NCBI GenBank assembly: GCA_023415715.1 | Contig: JAEZJP010000300.1 | Span: 1 to 8,530 of the forward strand | DNA: 8,530 nt | Origin: Bacillota bacterium | GTDB lineage: Bacteria; Bacillota; Clostridia; Christensenellales; Aristaeellaceae | Direction: 5' to 3' | In this document: positions 1 through 6,456 of the stretch, one piece after another | How the letters are laid out: every line of letters starts with the position of its first letter | How positions within the stretch are numbered: position 1 is the stretch's first letter | Made by a program: the position numbers and the translations under genes | Notes under the pieces: model-generated | Told to the model about the DNA's origin: nothing | The model's database searches: none | Seen by the model: the letters and a program-made list of their open reading frames with translations, nothing else

Positions 1-1131
1 CGTGAAAACGCTGCCGGCATCCGTGTGATAAAGGCGCTTTCCAAAACCGAGGACGAAAAGCTCCATTTTGACGGCGTCAACAAGCAGGTGATCCAGGCGG
101 AAAAAAAGGCCAGCATGACAATGGCAAGCATCAGCCCGGCCATGAACATGCTTCTAAATGTTGGCCTCACCCTGGTGGTTCTGGTAGGCGCTATGCGCGT
201 TAACAGCGGCCTGGGGGAAGTAGGCGAAATCGTAGCTTTTACATCCTACTTTACCATCATATTGAATGCAATGATGACGATCACACGTATTTTCACTATG
301 TACAGCAAGGCAAGCGCTTCAGCCAACCGCATCGGGGAAGTGCTTTCCGCGCCCGAGGAAATGAGTGCGCAGCTTAAGACACAGGTCGCCGCGGGGGACG
401 ATCATGTTGTATTCGATCATGTATCCTTTTCGTACAACAAAAAGGAAGACAACCTGACGGATATCCATTTTGCCATCAAGAGAGGGGAAACACTGGGCAT
501 TATTGGCCCAACCGGCGCGGGCAAATCCACTATTGCCCAGCTTCTATTAAGGTTTTATGATGTGAACAATGGTGAAATACGTATAGGCGGGCGGAATATA
601 AAGGAGTTTGACCCGGGTATTCTTCGGGAAAAATTTGGCGTGGTGTTTCAGAACGACGTGTTGTTTGAGGATACCATTGCCGAAAACATCCGCCTGGGCC
701 GTGATATTGGCAGGGAATCGCTGGAAAAGGCAGCCCAGTACGCCCAGGCGGCAGATTTCATTGCTGAAAGGGAAGGGTATGGGTCGGAGCTTGCCATCAA
801 GGGTGCAAACCTGTCCGGCGGTCAAAAGCAGCGTGTGCTGATCGCCAGGGCGCTGGCCGGAGACCCGGAAATACTGATCCTGGATGACTCCTCCAGCGCT
901 TTGGACTATAAGACGGATGCTTCTTTGCGCAGCGACATCCGCACCCATTACAGCCACACTACCACCATATTAATCGCTCAGCGCGTATCCACTGTAATGC
1001 GCTGCGATCATATCCTGGTATTGGACGATGGAAAAATGGTTGGCTACGGCACACATGCGGAACTAATGGAAAGCTGCGAATTATACCGGGAAATCGAACG
1101 CATCCAGATGGGGGGTGCGGATCGTGGGTAA
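1..1131 (+). CDS. ABC exporter half-transporter, degenerate-site subunit (5' truncated by window edge)
   Basis: The frame is open from base 1 (first residues RENAAGIRVIKAL, a conserved stretch of ABCB-type membrane domains), so the gene starts upstream. About 376 residues are visible of a usual 570-600. The visible part holds the last two membrane helices (about residues 48-100) and a complete nucleotide-binding domain. Walker A is GPTGAGKST (visible residues 169-177, bases 505-531), the Q-loop is VVFQND, the signature is the canonical LSGGQ (residues 271-275) and Walker B is ILILDD. The position normally held by the catalytic glutamate is Asp (codon 886-888), and the switch-loop histidine is Gln (codon 979-981, IAQR). 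This pattern marks the degenerate-site half of heterodimeric exporters such as TM287/TM288 or BmrCD. The protein would sit in the cytoplasmic membrane and export an unknown substrate together with the next gene's product, whose start overlaps this stop. Family assignment is firm; the substrate is unknown. Confidence 0.95.
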   Translation, partial: RENAAGIRVIKALSKTEDEKLHFDGVNKQVIQAEKKASMTMASISPAMNMLLNVGLTLVVLVGAMRVNSGLGEVGEIVAFTSYFTIILNAMMTITRIFTMYSKASASANRIGEVLSAPEEMSAQLKTQVAAGDDHVVFDHVSFSYNKKEDNLTDIHFAIKRGETLGIIGPTGAGKSTIAQLLLRFYDVNNGEIRIGGRNIKEFDPGILREKFGVVFQNDVLFEDTIAENIRLGRDIGRESLEKAAQYAQAADFIAEREGYGSELAIKGANLSGGQKQRVLIARALAGDPEILILDDSSSALDYKTDASLRSDIRTHYSHTTTILIAQRVSTVMRCDHILVLDDGKMVGYGTHAELMESCELYREIERIQMGGADRG

Positions 1132-2860
1132 GAAGACGGTCTACCGCCGCCTGGGGCATTATCTGTATCAGTACAAATGGCATCTGATGCTGGCCATCGC
1201 GCTGTCCATCGGCGGCAACTATCTGGCGCTGCTCGGCCCCAGGCTTTCAGGCTTTGCCATCGACCTGATAGAGCCCGGCAAGGGAAAGGTGGATTTTCAA
1301 GGCATCCTCTCCCTGGTATTTCAGATGATCCTGTTCTATGCCATATCAGCCGCTTTGGGATACGGTTTGTCGGTTCTGATGATCGCCATCAGCCGCAAGG
1401 TTATCTACCAGATGCGCAAGGATGTGTTTGAGCGCCTTTCCGATATGCCGGTAGGGTATTTTGACACCCACCAGAGCGGCGACATCATCAGCCGCATCTC
1501 TTATGATATCGACACCATCAACACATCCCTATCCAACGACTTGGTTCAAATATTTACAAGCATTTTCACAGTGATCGGCTCCCTGATCATGATGCTCACG
1601 CTGTCTCCCGTCATGGTGCTGGTATTTGTGGTTACCATCCCGCTTTCGATGCTGCTGACACGCTTTATCGTCAGCCATACCAGGCCGCTGTTCCGCGCCC
1701 GGTCCAAGAAATTGGGAGAACTGAACGGTTTGGTGGAGGAGATTATTTCCGGCCAGAAAACACTGAAGGCCTACCATCAGGAAGAGAATATCATCAAACG
1801 CGTGGGTTTAAAAAACGATGAGACGGTGGATGCGTATTATAAGGCAGATTACTATGGCAGCATCGCCGGGCCTTCGGTGAACTTCATTAATAACCTGTCT
1901 CTTTCGCTGATCAGCGTGTTTGGAGCCATCCTGTATATGAACGGTACCATGACGCTTGGCAACATTTCTTCCTTTGTGCTTTATTCCCGCAAGTTTTCCG
2001 GGCCTATCAATGAAATGGCCAACATCATCGGGGAATTCCAATCGGCGCTTGCGGCTGCGGAACGCGTGTTCCGCCTGCTGGATGAGCCGTTGGAAGCGGC
2101 GGATAAATCAGGTGCCAAAGAACTTGCGCAGGTATCGGGAGATGTAAAGGTGGACGATGTTTCCTTCGGCTATGAGGAAAACAAGCTCATTTTGCAGCAC
2201 TGCAGCTTCCATGCCAAGCCCGGCAGCCTAATCGCCATCGTCGGTCCCACCGGCGCGGGGAAAACAACGCTGATCAACCTTTTGATGCGCTTTTACGATG
2301 TGGGGGACGGCCGCATTACGGTTGACGGCTGCGGGGTGGAAGATGTGACAAGGTCAAGCCTACGGCGCAGCTATGCCATGGTGCTGCAGGATACATGGCT
2401 GTTCCACGGCTCGATATTTGAAAACATCGCCTATGCCAAAAAGGATGCCACCCGGGAAGAAGTGGAGGCGGCGGCCAAGGCGGCGCGCATCCACTCCTAT
2501 ATCAAGCGTTTGCCGCAGGGGTACGATACGCTGATTACCGATGACGGGGCGAATATCTCCAAGGGCCAGAAGCAGCTTCTGACCATCGCCAGGGCCATGC
2601 TGATGGAAGCGCCCATGCTGATCCTGGACGAGGCTACTTCTAACGTGGATACGCGAACGGAAGTAAAGATCCAGCAGGCCATGCGGGCCCTGATGCAGAA
2701 CAAAACCTGCTTTGTGATCGCCCACAGGCTTTCCACCATTCAAAACGCCGACCTTATACTGGTGGTCAAGGACGGCAATATCGTGGAAACGGGTACCCAC
2801 GAAACCTTGATGGCCATGCAGGGCTTTTACAGAAAGCTGTACGACGCACAGTTTGCATAA
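1115..2860 (+). CDS. ABC exporter half-transporter, catalytic-site subunit (permease-ATPase fusion)
   Basis: Full-length, 581 residues, with the ABCB layout. Six membrane helices lie at about residues 20-300, followed by a nucleotide-binding domain. Walker A is GPTGAGKTT (377-385), Walker B is LILDEATS with the catalytic Glu at 506, and the switch histidine is at 537 (IAHRLST). The signature motif is ISKGQ (481-485) instead of LSGGQ. This complements the preceding subunit. Its degenerate signature would face that subunit's Asp-type Walker B, while its own Glu506 would face the canonical LSGGQ, giving one weak and one hydrolysing ATP site. The gene overlaps the upstream stop. GTG at 1115 is used here. 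GTG at 1124, with a G-rich stretch at 1111-1117 about six bases ahead, is an equally plausible start and would remove three residues. The product is an integral membrane exporter subunit, probably for drugs, lipids or peptides; the sequence does not say which. Confidence 0.95.
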   Translation: MRIVGKKTVYRRLGHYLYQYKWHLMLAIALSIGGNYLALLGPRLSGFAIDLIEPGKGKVDFQGILSLVFQMILFYAISAALGYGLSVLMIAISRKVIYQMRKDVFERLSDMPVGYFDTHQSGDIISRISYDIDTINTSLSNDLVQIFTSIFTVIGSLIMMLTLSPVMVLVFVVTIPLSMLLTRFIVSHTRPLFRARSKKLGELNGLVEEIISGQKTLKAYHQEENIIKRVGLKNDETVDAYYKADYYGSIAGPSVNFINNLSLSLISVFGAILYMNGTMTLGNISSFVLYSRKFSGPINEMANIIGEFQSALAAAERVFRLLDEPLEAADKSGAKELAQVSGDVKVDDVSFGYEENKLILQHCSFHAKPGSLIAIVGPTGAGKTTLINLLMRFYDVGDGRITVDGCGVEDVTRSSLRRSYAMVLQDTWLFHGSIFENIAYAKKDATREEVEAAAKAARIHSYIKRLPQGYDTLITDDGANISKGQKQLLTIARAMLMEAPMLILDEATSNVDTRTEVKIQQAMRALMQNKTCFVIAHRLSTIQNADLILVVKDGNIVETGTHETLMAMQGFYRKLYDAQFA

Positions 2861-2880
2861 TTGTTGAAGGAGAGTTACTC

Positions 2881-3546
2881 ATGCTGCAAAAGACGGGCAC
2901 CGAGATGGAAATCGTTTATGAAGGCCGTATTTTACGCTTTTTGAACCAGCGCAGCAAAGGCTGGACCTATCCTTATGACTATATCACATCCCCCAACGAA
3001 ACACTCTCCAGCGCGGGCTGCGGGCTATTTTCCCTGTGCCATGCCGTGGAATGGATGCACGGCATCCGCCTGGATCCGGAAAGGCTGTCTGACTTTGCAC
3101 GGCAAAAAGGGGGCAGGGGAGATGACGGAACAGACCGCCCGGAACTATTGCATGCATTGATGATCCATGGGGAAGCGGCCCGTATGGGCTTTACGTATGA
3201 AGAGGATGGGCTGCGCAATGACCTGGACACGCTGTGGGAGCATATTTCGAAAAAGAAAGGCGTGTCGCTGTGCAACCTTAGGGTGGGGCATATCGTGGCC
3301 CTGGTGGACAGCCGTGAGGTGAACGGAGAAAAGCAATTCCTGGCTATCGACAGCTATTCCGAGAGCGCAGCTGAAAAGGTGCGTGACCATGTGCGGGAGA
3401 TTATTCCGCAGAGCGAGATCATTGCCGATGTCTTAAGTAAAGATGGCCTTGTCACAGGCCAGACCATACAATACGCTATATTCTGGGTGCCGGCCAGCCT
3501 GCCCAAAGACTTTAATCTGCTGCATGAAACAGCAGTACTAAAATAA
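2881..3546 (+). CDS. Stand-alone C39-like (papain-fold) cysteine peptidase candidate
   Basis: 221 residues, with no signal peptide or membrane segment, so probably cytoplasmic. A good ribosome binding site (AAGGAGAG, starting about 2867) precedes the ATG. The start lies 20 bases after the exporter gene. Three blocks match the order of a C39-type active site: SAGCGLFSL with Cys47, VGHIVALVD with His137, and FLAIDSYS with Asp157. In peptidase C39 domains the Cys sits in a CG-[PAV]-x-[ST] block, the His in GH-[FY]-hydrophobic-V and the third residue in a D/N-P-type block. The upstream oxyanion Gln usual in C39 is not obvious. In bacteriocin exporters the C39 domain is fused to the transporter and cuts double-glycine leaders. 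Here it is separate, and neither ABC subunit carries one. It could mature a peptide for the exporter, degrade an incoming compound or do something unrelated. The fold assignment rests on motif order only. Confidence 0.6.
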   Translation: MLQKTGTEMEIVYEGRILRFLNQRSKGWTYPYDYITSPNETLSSAGCGLFSLCHAVEWMHGIRLDPERLSDFARQKGGRGDDGTDRPELLHALMIHGEAARMGFTYEEDGLRNDLDTLWEHISKKKGVSLCNLRVGHIVALVDSREVNGEKQFLAIDSYSESAAEKVRDHVREIIPQSEIIADVLSKDGLVTGQTIQYAIFWVPASLPKDFNLLHETAVLK

Positions 3547-3559
3547 CCGGGGAACAGCA

Positions 3560-4210
3560 GTGATACGTCTTGTTGATAGGGGAATCATTCAAGTAGATCC
3601 AATTGTGATTCCGCCAAGGTGCTATGTAGATGGCAGGCAGCAGGACTGCTTTGCATGCGAGCTTTATCACGGCAGCGGCTGCGGGTCACCTATGTCCTGG
3701 TGTGCCGTTAAATATCCAGGCCATAAACACGGCTGTCCAAACTATGGCACAAAGGATGACTGCAGTCCGAACATGCCCTTGTTTTTCGAAATATTTGATC
3801 GTGAGTATCCTGTATTTGCCGTTTATACATGTTATGATTTCAAAGAGCACATAGACAAAATGAAAGCACTTCATCCTGGTTGGAGTGACCGCCAGTGCAG
3901 GTGTGTACTTTACTGGCAGGCAGGGGCAAGAAAAAACCACAGGGAATTTGCTACAAGCATTCAAAACATGTTTCTTAAGGAGCATAAGGGATATTGGCTG
4001 ACCGATTCCCCTGAAGCGATGGGTACCAATGTGACAAGCACGATGAAAAAGTGCGGCATAACACTGGAATGGCCATGTAAGGAGAGAACATACAAGATAT
4101 CCCTGTTGGCCAAATTAAGAGATGAAATATTGGAAGGCGCTAAAAGCCGGGAGAAGTATGCACACTTTCGGGACGATGGATATATAGTTTTCAAGAGAAA
4201 TCAGCCGTAG
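3560..4210 (+). CDS. Cysteine-rich conserved hypothetical protein, DUF2284-like putative metal-binding protein
   Basis: 216 residues, GTG start 13 bases after the preceding stop with a weak site (GGGGAA, 3549-3554). Twelve cysteines are present. Seven fall in the first 70 residues (21, 30, 33, 41, 48, 59, 68) and one close pair is C113-x-C115. The block GCPNYGTKDDCSPN (58-71), followed by an aromatic-rich helix, resembles the CPxYG...CPP block of DUF2284 predicted metal-binding proteins. SPEAMGTNVTSTMKKCGI (150-167) resembles their PSxEAxGIDVxxTAxxAG ending. The C-terminal Cys cluster usual in that family is not clearly present. There is no signal peptide or membrane helix, so it should be cytoplasmic. 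The likely ligand is an iron-sulfur cluster or zinc (inference). Base composition is AT-richer than the genes before it: 3781-3840 has 18 G/C of 60, against 40 of 60 at 2461-2520. This suggests a different history. It is the last gene of the operon, followed by a terminator. Confidence 0.65.
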   Translation: MIRLVDRGIIQVDPIVIPPRCYVDGRQQDCFACELYHGSGCGSPMSWCAVKYPGHKHGCPNYGTKDDCSPNMPLFFEIFDREYPVFAVYTCYDFKEHIDKMKALHPGWSDRQCRCVLYWQAGARKNHREFATSIQNMFLKEHKGYWLTDSPEAMGTNVTSTMKKCGITLEWPCKERTYKISLLAKLRDEILEGAKSREKYAHFRDDGYIVFKRNQP

Positions 4211-4226
4211 ATACCATACATAAATA

Positions 4227-4254
4227 GGGAAGGGGCATAACCCTTCCTGTTTTT
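4227..4254 (+). terminator. Rho-independent terminator of the exporter operon
   Basis: GGAAGGG (4228-4234) pairs perfectly with CCCTTCC (4241-4247) around the six-base loop GCATAA, with one extra G-T pair at 4227/4248. A run of five T follows at 4250-4254. It starts 16 bases after the stop at 4210. It is oriented for the + strand. Read from the other strand the hairpin lacks a T-run, so it would end the convergent ligase transcript only weakly. Confidence 0.8.
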
Positions 4255-4281
4255 ATATGGCTTGATGATAACTTTTTGTTG

Positions 4282-5649
4282 CTATTCGGCAATGTTTAGT
4301 ATGTGTTTGAACTTTCCGCTGCCGGGATGCTGCTTCGGTTCTTCTTCAGATAAAGTGACGGACACATCCGTGACGCCGTGAAGCGAAAACAAGGCCTTCA
4401 GCGCATCCCGTGCTTTTTCAAACGCCTTCTGTTTCTCAATTCCTTGCGCCGGCACAAGCCGCAGTTCTGCCCGGTTTCCTTTATGGACGGCCAATTGGAA
4501 TCGGACGATCTCATGCACTTCCTTCAGCGCTGCGTAAAGGGCAAGAGGTGCGATCCTGATTTCTTTTCCGCGTTCCGAAAAGCTTACGACATCATCAGTC
4601 CGGCCTTCCAGCGTAAGCCAGGGCGATGCGTTGCCGCAGGGGCAATTTTCATGGTGCATGACCACCCTGTCTGTCACCTCATAGCGGATAAATGGCTGAG
4701 TGTAGTTGTACAGGTTTGTTATAAGTATTTTGTCCGACTGTACGCCGTCAGCAACGGGACGGTTATCCTTGTCTACCGGCTCAACAAGAATCCAATCGTC
4801 ATTCACATGAAAGTGATGCTCGGTGCATTCATATGCCACGCTGCCGCCCTCGGTACAGGAATAGGAGGTTTGTACATAGCAGTTGAATGCCTGGGAAAGC
4901 CGTTTACGGACATCCTCCGAAAGGTATTCTCCGCCTGTCATGATGATGACAGGGTGAATGTTCAACCTGCCTTTTTCCTGCTCGTCAATCAGTAATTCCA
5001 AAATGGTGGGGTAACCGCCCAGCATAGCCGGCGCAAACGCATTCAGTTCCTTAACGATCTCAGGAACCGGCTTTAACGCGCTTGTCACCGCCATCTGCTT
5101 CTTTTTCCAGGGCATTTTAAGCAGCCTGGCGCGAATGGAACTGTTTCCAAGATAAAATCCGCCTGTGGCAAATACGCCGATGGATTTGGCTCCCTTCAAG
5201 ACGTATGCTTTCAGGTCCTGCTTCCTGGCAAAGGAGCGCCTTGCATTTATGGCGCCAAACATATTGCTGGTGGTTTTGTCGCACAGTGCAACCAGCGGGT
5301 TGCCGGTAGAACCACTGGTAGTGAATATCAGATACTTGCCACGGAACTTCCGGCCAATGTTGTCTAGATTATGCATGAATTCCTGAATATCATTAAGCTT
5401 GACGGTTTGATCTGAAATCCAATCATCAAAACTGGCCATCAGATCTACCTTGTTGACCGGCGGCAGGTCGGAAAGCGTAAAATCGTCGCCTATGTTTTTA
5501 TAAAGCTTTTTGTAATATGGGCTGTTTGCTTTCGCGCAGCGTACAAGCTCCCTCAGCCGCATGTCCCTTGCCTTTGCTTGATCAACTTCGTTCATTTTCT
5601 CGTATTGACTGCATAACATCAGTCCTTTAACCAAGCTGATTTTTTTCAT
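4282..5649 (-). CDS. PaaK-like adenylate-forming enzyme (phenylacetate-CoA ligase / F390 synthetase family)
   Basis: 455 residues, the usual length for the COG1541 family (about 430-460). These cytoplasmic enzymes activate a carboxylic acid with ATP and usually pass the acyl-adenylate to CoA. Motifs in order: phosphate loop FTTSGSTGNP (109-118), GGYPT (221-225), YSCTEGG (263-269), RYEVTD with the ribose-binding Asp327, GRTDDVV (349-355) and the C-terminal HPGSGKFKHI (441-450), whose lysines include the likely catalytic one. YECTEHHFH (273-281) and CPCG (336-339) could hold a structural metal (inference). The substrate cannot be read from sequence, and genes for aromatic catabolism are absent, so the PaaK name denotes family only. 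The ATG has a strong site (AGGAG, 5658-5662, eight bases ahead) and overlaps the upstream TetR stop as ATGA, indicating translational coupling. Expression should therefore follow the twin-operator promoter before the regulator. Confidence 0.9.
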   Translation of the reverse strand: MKKISLVKGLMLCSQYEKMNEVDQAKARDMRLRELVRCAKANSPYYKKLYKNIGDDFTLSDLPPVNKVDLMASFDDWISDQTVKLNDIQEFMHNLDNIGRKFRGKYLIFTTSGSTGNPLVALCDKTTSNMFGAINARRSFARKQDLKAYVLKGAKSIGVFATGGFYLGNSSIRARLLKMPWKKKQMAVTSALKPVPEIVKELNAFAPAMLGGYPTILELLIDEQEKGRLNIHPVIIMTGGEYLSEDVRKRLSQAFNCYVQTSYSCTEGGSVAYECTEHHFHVNDDWILVEPVDKDNRPVADGVQSDKILITNLYNYTQPFIRYEVTDRVVMHHENCPCGNASPWLTLEGRTDDVVSFSERGKEIRIAPLALYAALKEVHEIVRFQLAVHKGNRAELRLVPAQGIEKQKAFEKARDALKALFSLHGVTDVSVTLSEEEPKQHPGSGKFKHILNIAE

Positions 5650-6293
5650 ATGCCATTCTCCTTTGCCACACCGTACAGCATCAGGTCTATGTAAGCCATG
5701 AGCTCTGTTTTAATCATTTCCGCTGCGTTAAAGAAATCATCCGGTCTTTCCTGGTAGAGTTCCAGATACTGGTTGATCAAAGCATGGATGTAAATGGACA
5801 GCCCAGCAGTCACTTTATCTCTTTCCTCAGGATTCTTTAAAGGAAGAGCGGAAACCGCCTGTGTTATTGTTGATTTGGAATTGGTTTTTGCCAACGCCAT
5901 GAACTTTCTGATTACCGCTATTTTTCCTTCGCTCACTTCAGAGCTGGTTTCCCTTGCGGCCATATTGGCAAAACGTGTCTCATTGGGATATTGCAGGCAA
6001 AGCTGCATTTTCGCATCCATCATAGAAAAGAGGGTATTGTAAAAGTTGTGCGTTTGAGGTAACGGTCTGCTGCCGGATGTGATGGTCCATAGCGCCTGCT
6101 CCAAACAAAAAAGATAGAACTCACGCTTGCTGCCGAAATAGTGGAACAGCAATCCTTTCGAAATGCCGCAGCTTTTCGTGATATCATCCGTGCTGGCTTC
6201 CGTATATGGTTTTTTGGAAAATTCGGCAATTCCGCTATCCAGAATACTTTTTTTACGTTCCTCCGGCAGTTTATCGTAAGATTCCCGAGACAT
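5646..6293 (-). CDS. TetR/AcrR-family transcriptional repressor, probably autoregulatory
   Basis: 215 residues. The N-terminal helix-turn-helix domain is typical: ERKKSILDSGIAEF (12-25), then STDDITKSCGISKGLLFHYF (34-53) with the GLLFHYFGSKREFY recognition-helix region. The remaining residues (about 65-215) are an all-helical ligand-binding and dimerisation domain without recognisable specificity. The ATG at 6291-6293 is preceded by AAAGGAG (6303-6309) at nine bases. Two perfect palindromes flank and overlap the promoter just upstream, which indicates that the protein represses its own transcript, including the ligase gene that overlaps its stop by four bases. By analogy with other TetR-regulated acyl or aromatic ligases, the inducer may be the ligase substrate or its CoA ester. 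This is an inference from gene order. A divergent target is unlikely, since the neighbouring gene on the other side reads towards this one and ends before the promoter. Confidence 0.93.
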   Translation of the reverse strand: MSRESYDKLPEERKKSILDSGIAEFSKKPYTEASTDDITKSCGISKGLLFHYFGSKREFYLFCLEQALWTITSGSRPLPQTHNFYNTLFSMMDAKMQLCLQYPNETRFANMAARETSSEVSEGKIAVIRKFMALAKTNSKSTITQAVSALPLKNPEERDKVTAGLSIYIHALINQYLELYQERPDDFFNAAEMIKTELMAYIDLMLYGVAKENGI

Positions 6294-6306
6294 ATGCTAC
6301 AACTCC

Positions 6307-6324
6307 TTTGACTGATCAGTCAAA
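6307..6324. promoter_or_regulatory. TetR operator O1 (18-bp perfect palindrome)
   Basis: TTTGACTGATCAGTCAAA is a perfect 18-base inverted repeat centred at 6315.5. It lies just downstream of the expected transcription start (about 6326, - strand) and shares its last three bases with the ribosome binding site of the repressor gene. A bound repressor would block elongation or initial transcription. The core is identical to O2, 38 bases away centre to centre. Assignment to the adjacent TetR protein is inferred from position and symmetry. Confidence 0.85.
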
Positions 6325-6332
6325 ACATTTAC

Positions 6333-6361
6333 ATCATACATCACTTTGACTGATCAGTCAA
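6333..6361 (-). promoter_or_regulatory. Sigma-A type promoter of the TetR-ligase operon
   Basis: On the - strand the -35 TTGACT (6356-6361) is followed after exactly 17 bases by the -10 TATGAT (6333-6338). Each differs from consensus at one position. The transcription start would be near 6326, giving a leader of roughly 33 bases. The -35 box is part of operator O2, and operator O1 begins right after the start site. An AT-rich stretch (6362-6390) lies upstream. Confidence 0.85.
6346..6361. promoter_or_regulatory. TetR operator O2 (16-bp perfect palindrome)
   Basis: TTGACTGATCAGTCAA is a perfect inverted repeat centred at 6353.5 and identical to the inner 16 bases of O1. Its upstream end, read on the - strand, is the promoter -35 hexamer TTGACT, so occupancy would directly exclude RNA polymerase. 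Confidence 0.85.
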
Positions 6362-6383
6362 TATGTTTGTTATTTTTTAGTTA

Positions 6384-6418
6384 AAAATTTAGGATGGTCT
6401 TCATGAAAAGACCATCCT
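6384..6418 (-). terminator. Terminator of the two-component operon
   Basis: An 11-base perfect stem, AGGATGGTCTT (6391-6401) with AAGACCATCCT (6408-6418), encloses the six-base loop CATGAA. Read on the - strand it lies 38 bases after the kinase stop and is followed by AAATTTTT, so the T-run is offset by three bases. No T-run follows on the + strand. It would insulate the repressor promoter from upstream readthrough. Confidence 0.75.
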
Positions 6419-6456
6419 GACTGTATGATATAGAGCTAGTTGAGATAATGGGAAGT

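Noticed and set aside
2360..2800. Open frame of 146 codons on the - strand
   Set aside because: It is antisense to the ATPase domain of the second exporter gene, with no family motif in the translation.
3517..3535. Small hairpin CTGCTG/CAGCAG at the end of the peptidase gene
   Set aside because: The stem is six bases and no T-run follows (TACTAAAATAA). The next gene starts within 25 bases, so it is unlikely to be a terminator.
1..4210. Ribosomal peptide (bacteriocin or lanthipeptide) cluster
   Set aside because: No short precursor ORF, modification enzyme or immunity gene is visible. The peptidase alone is not enough, so this remains only a hypothesis about sequence outside the window.
4378..4995. 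Open frame of 205 codons on the + strand
   Set aside because: It lies wholly antisense to the ligase, whose family motifs are unambiguous. The frame has no recognisable domain and no good ribosome binding site.
6303..6361. The twin palindromes as transposon ends or an attachment site
   Set aside because: They are only 38 bp apart, overlap a promoter before a TetR gene and have no transposase or integrase nearby. Operator function explains them better.
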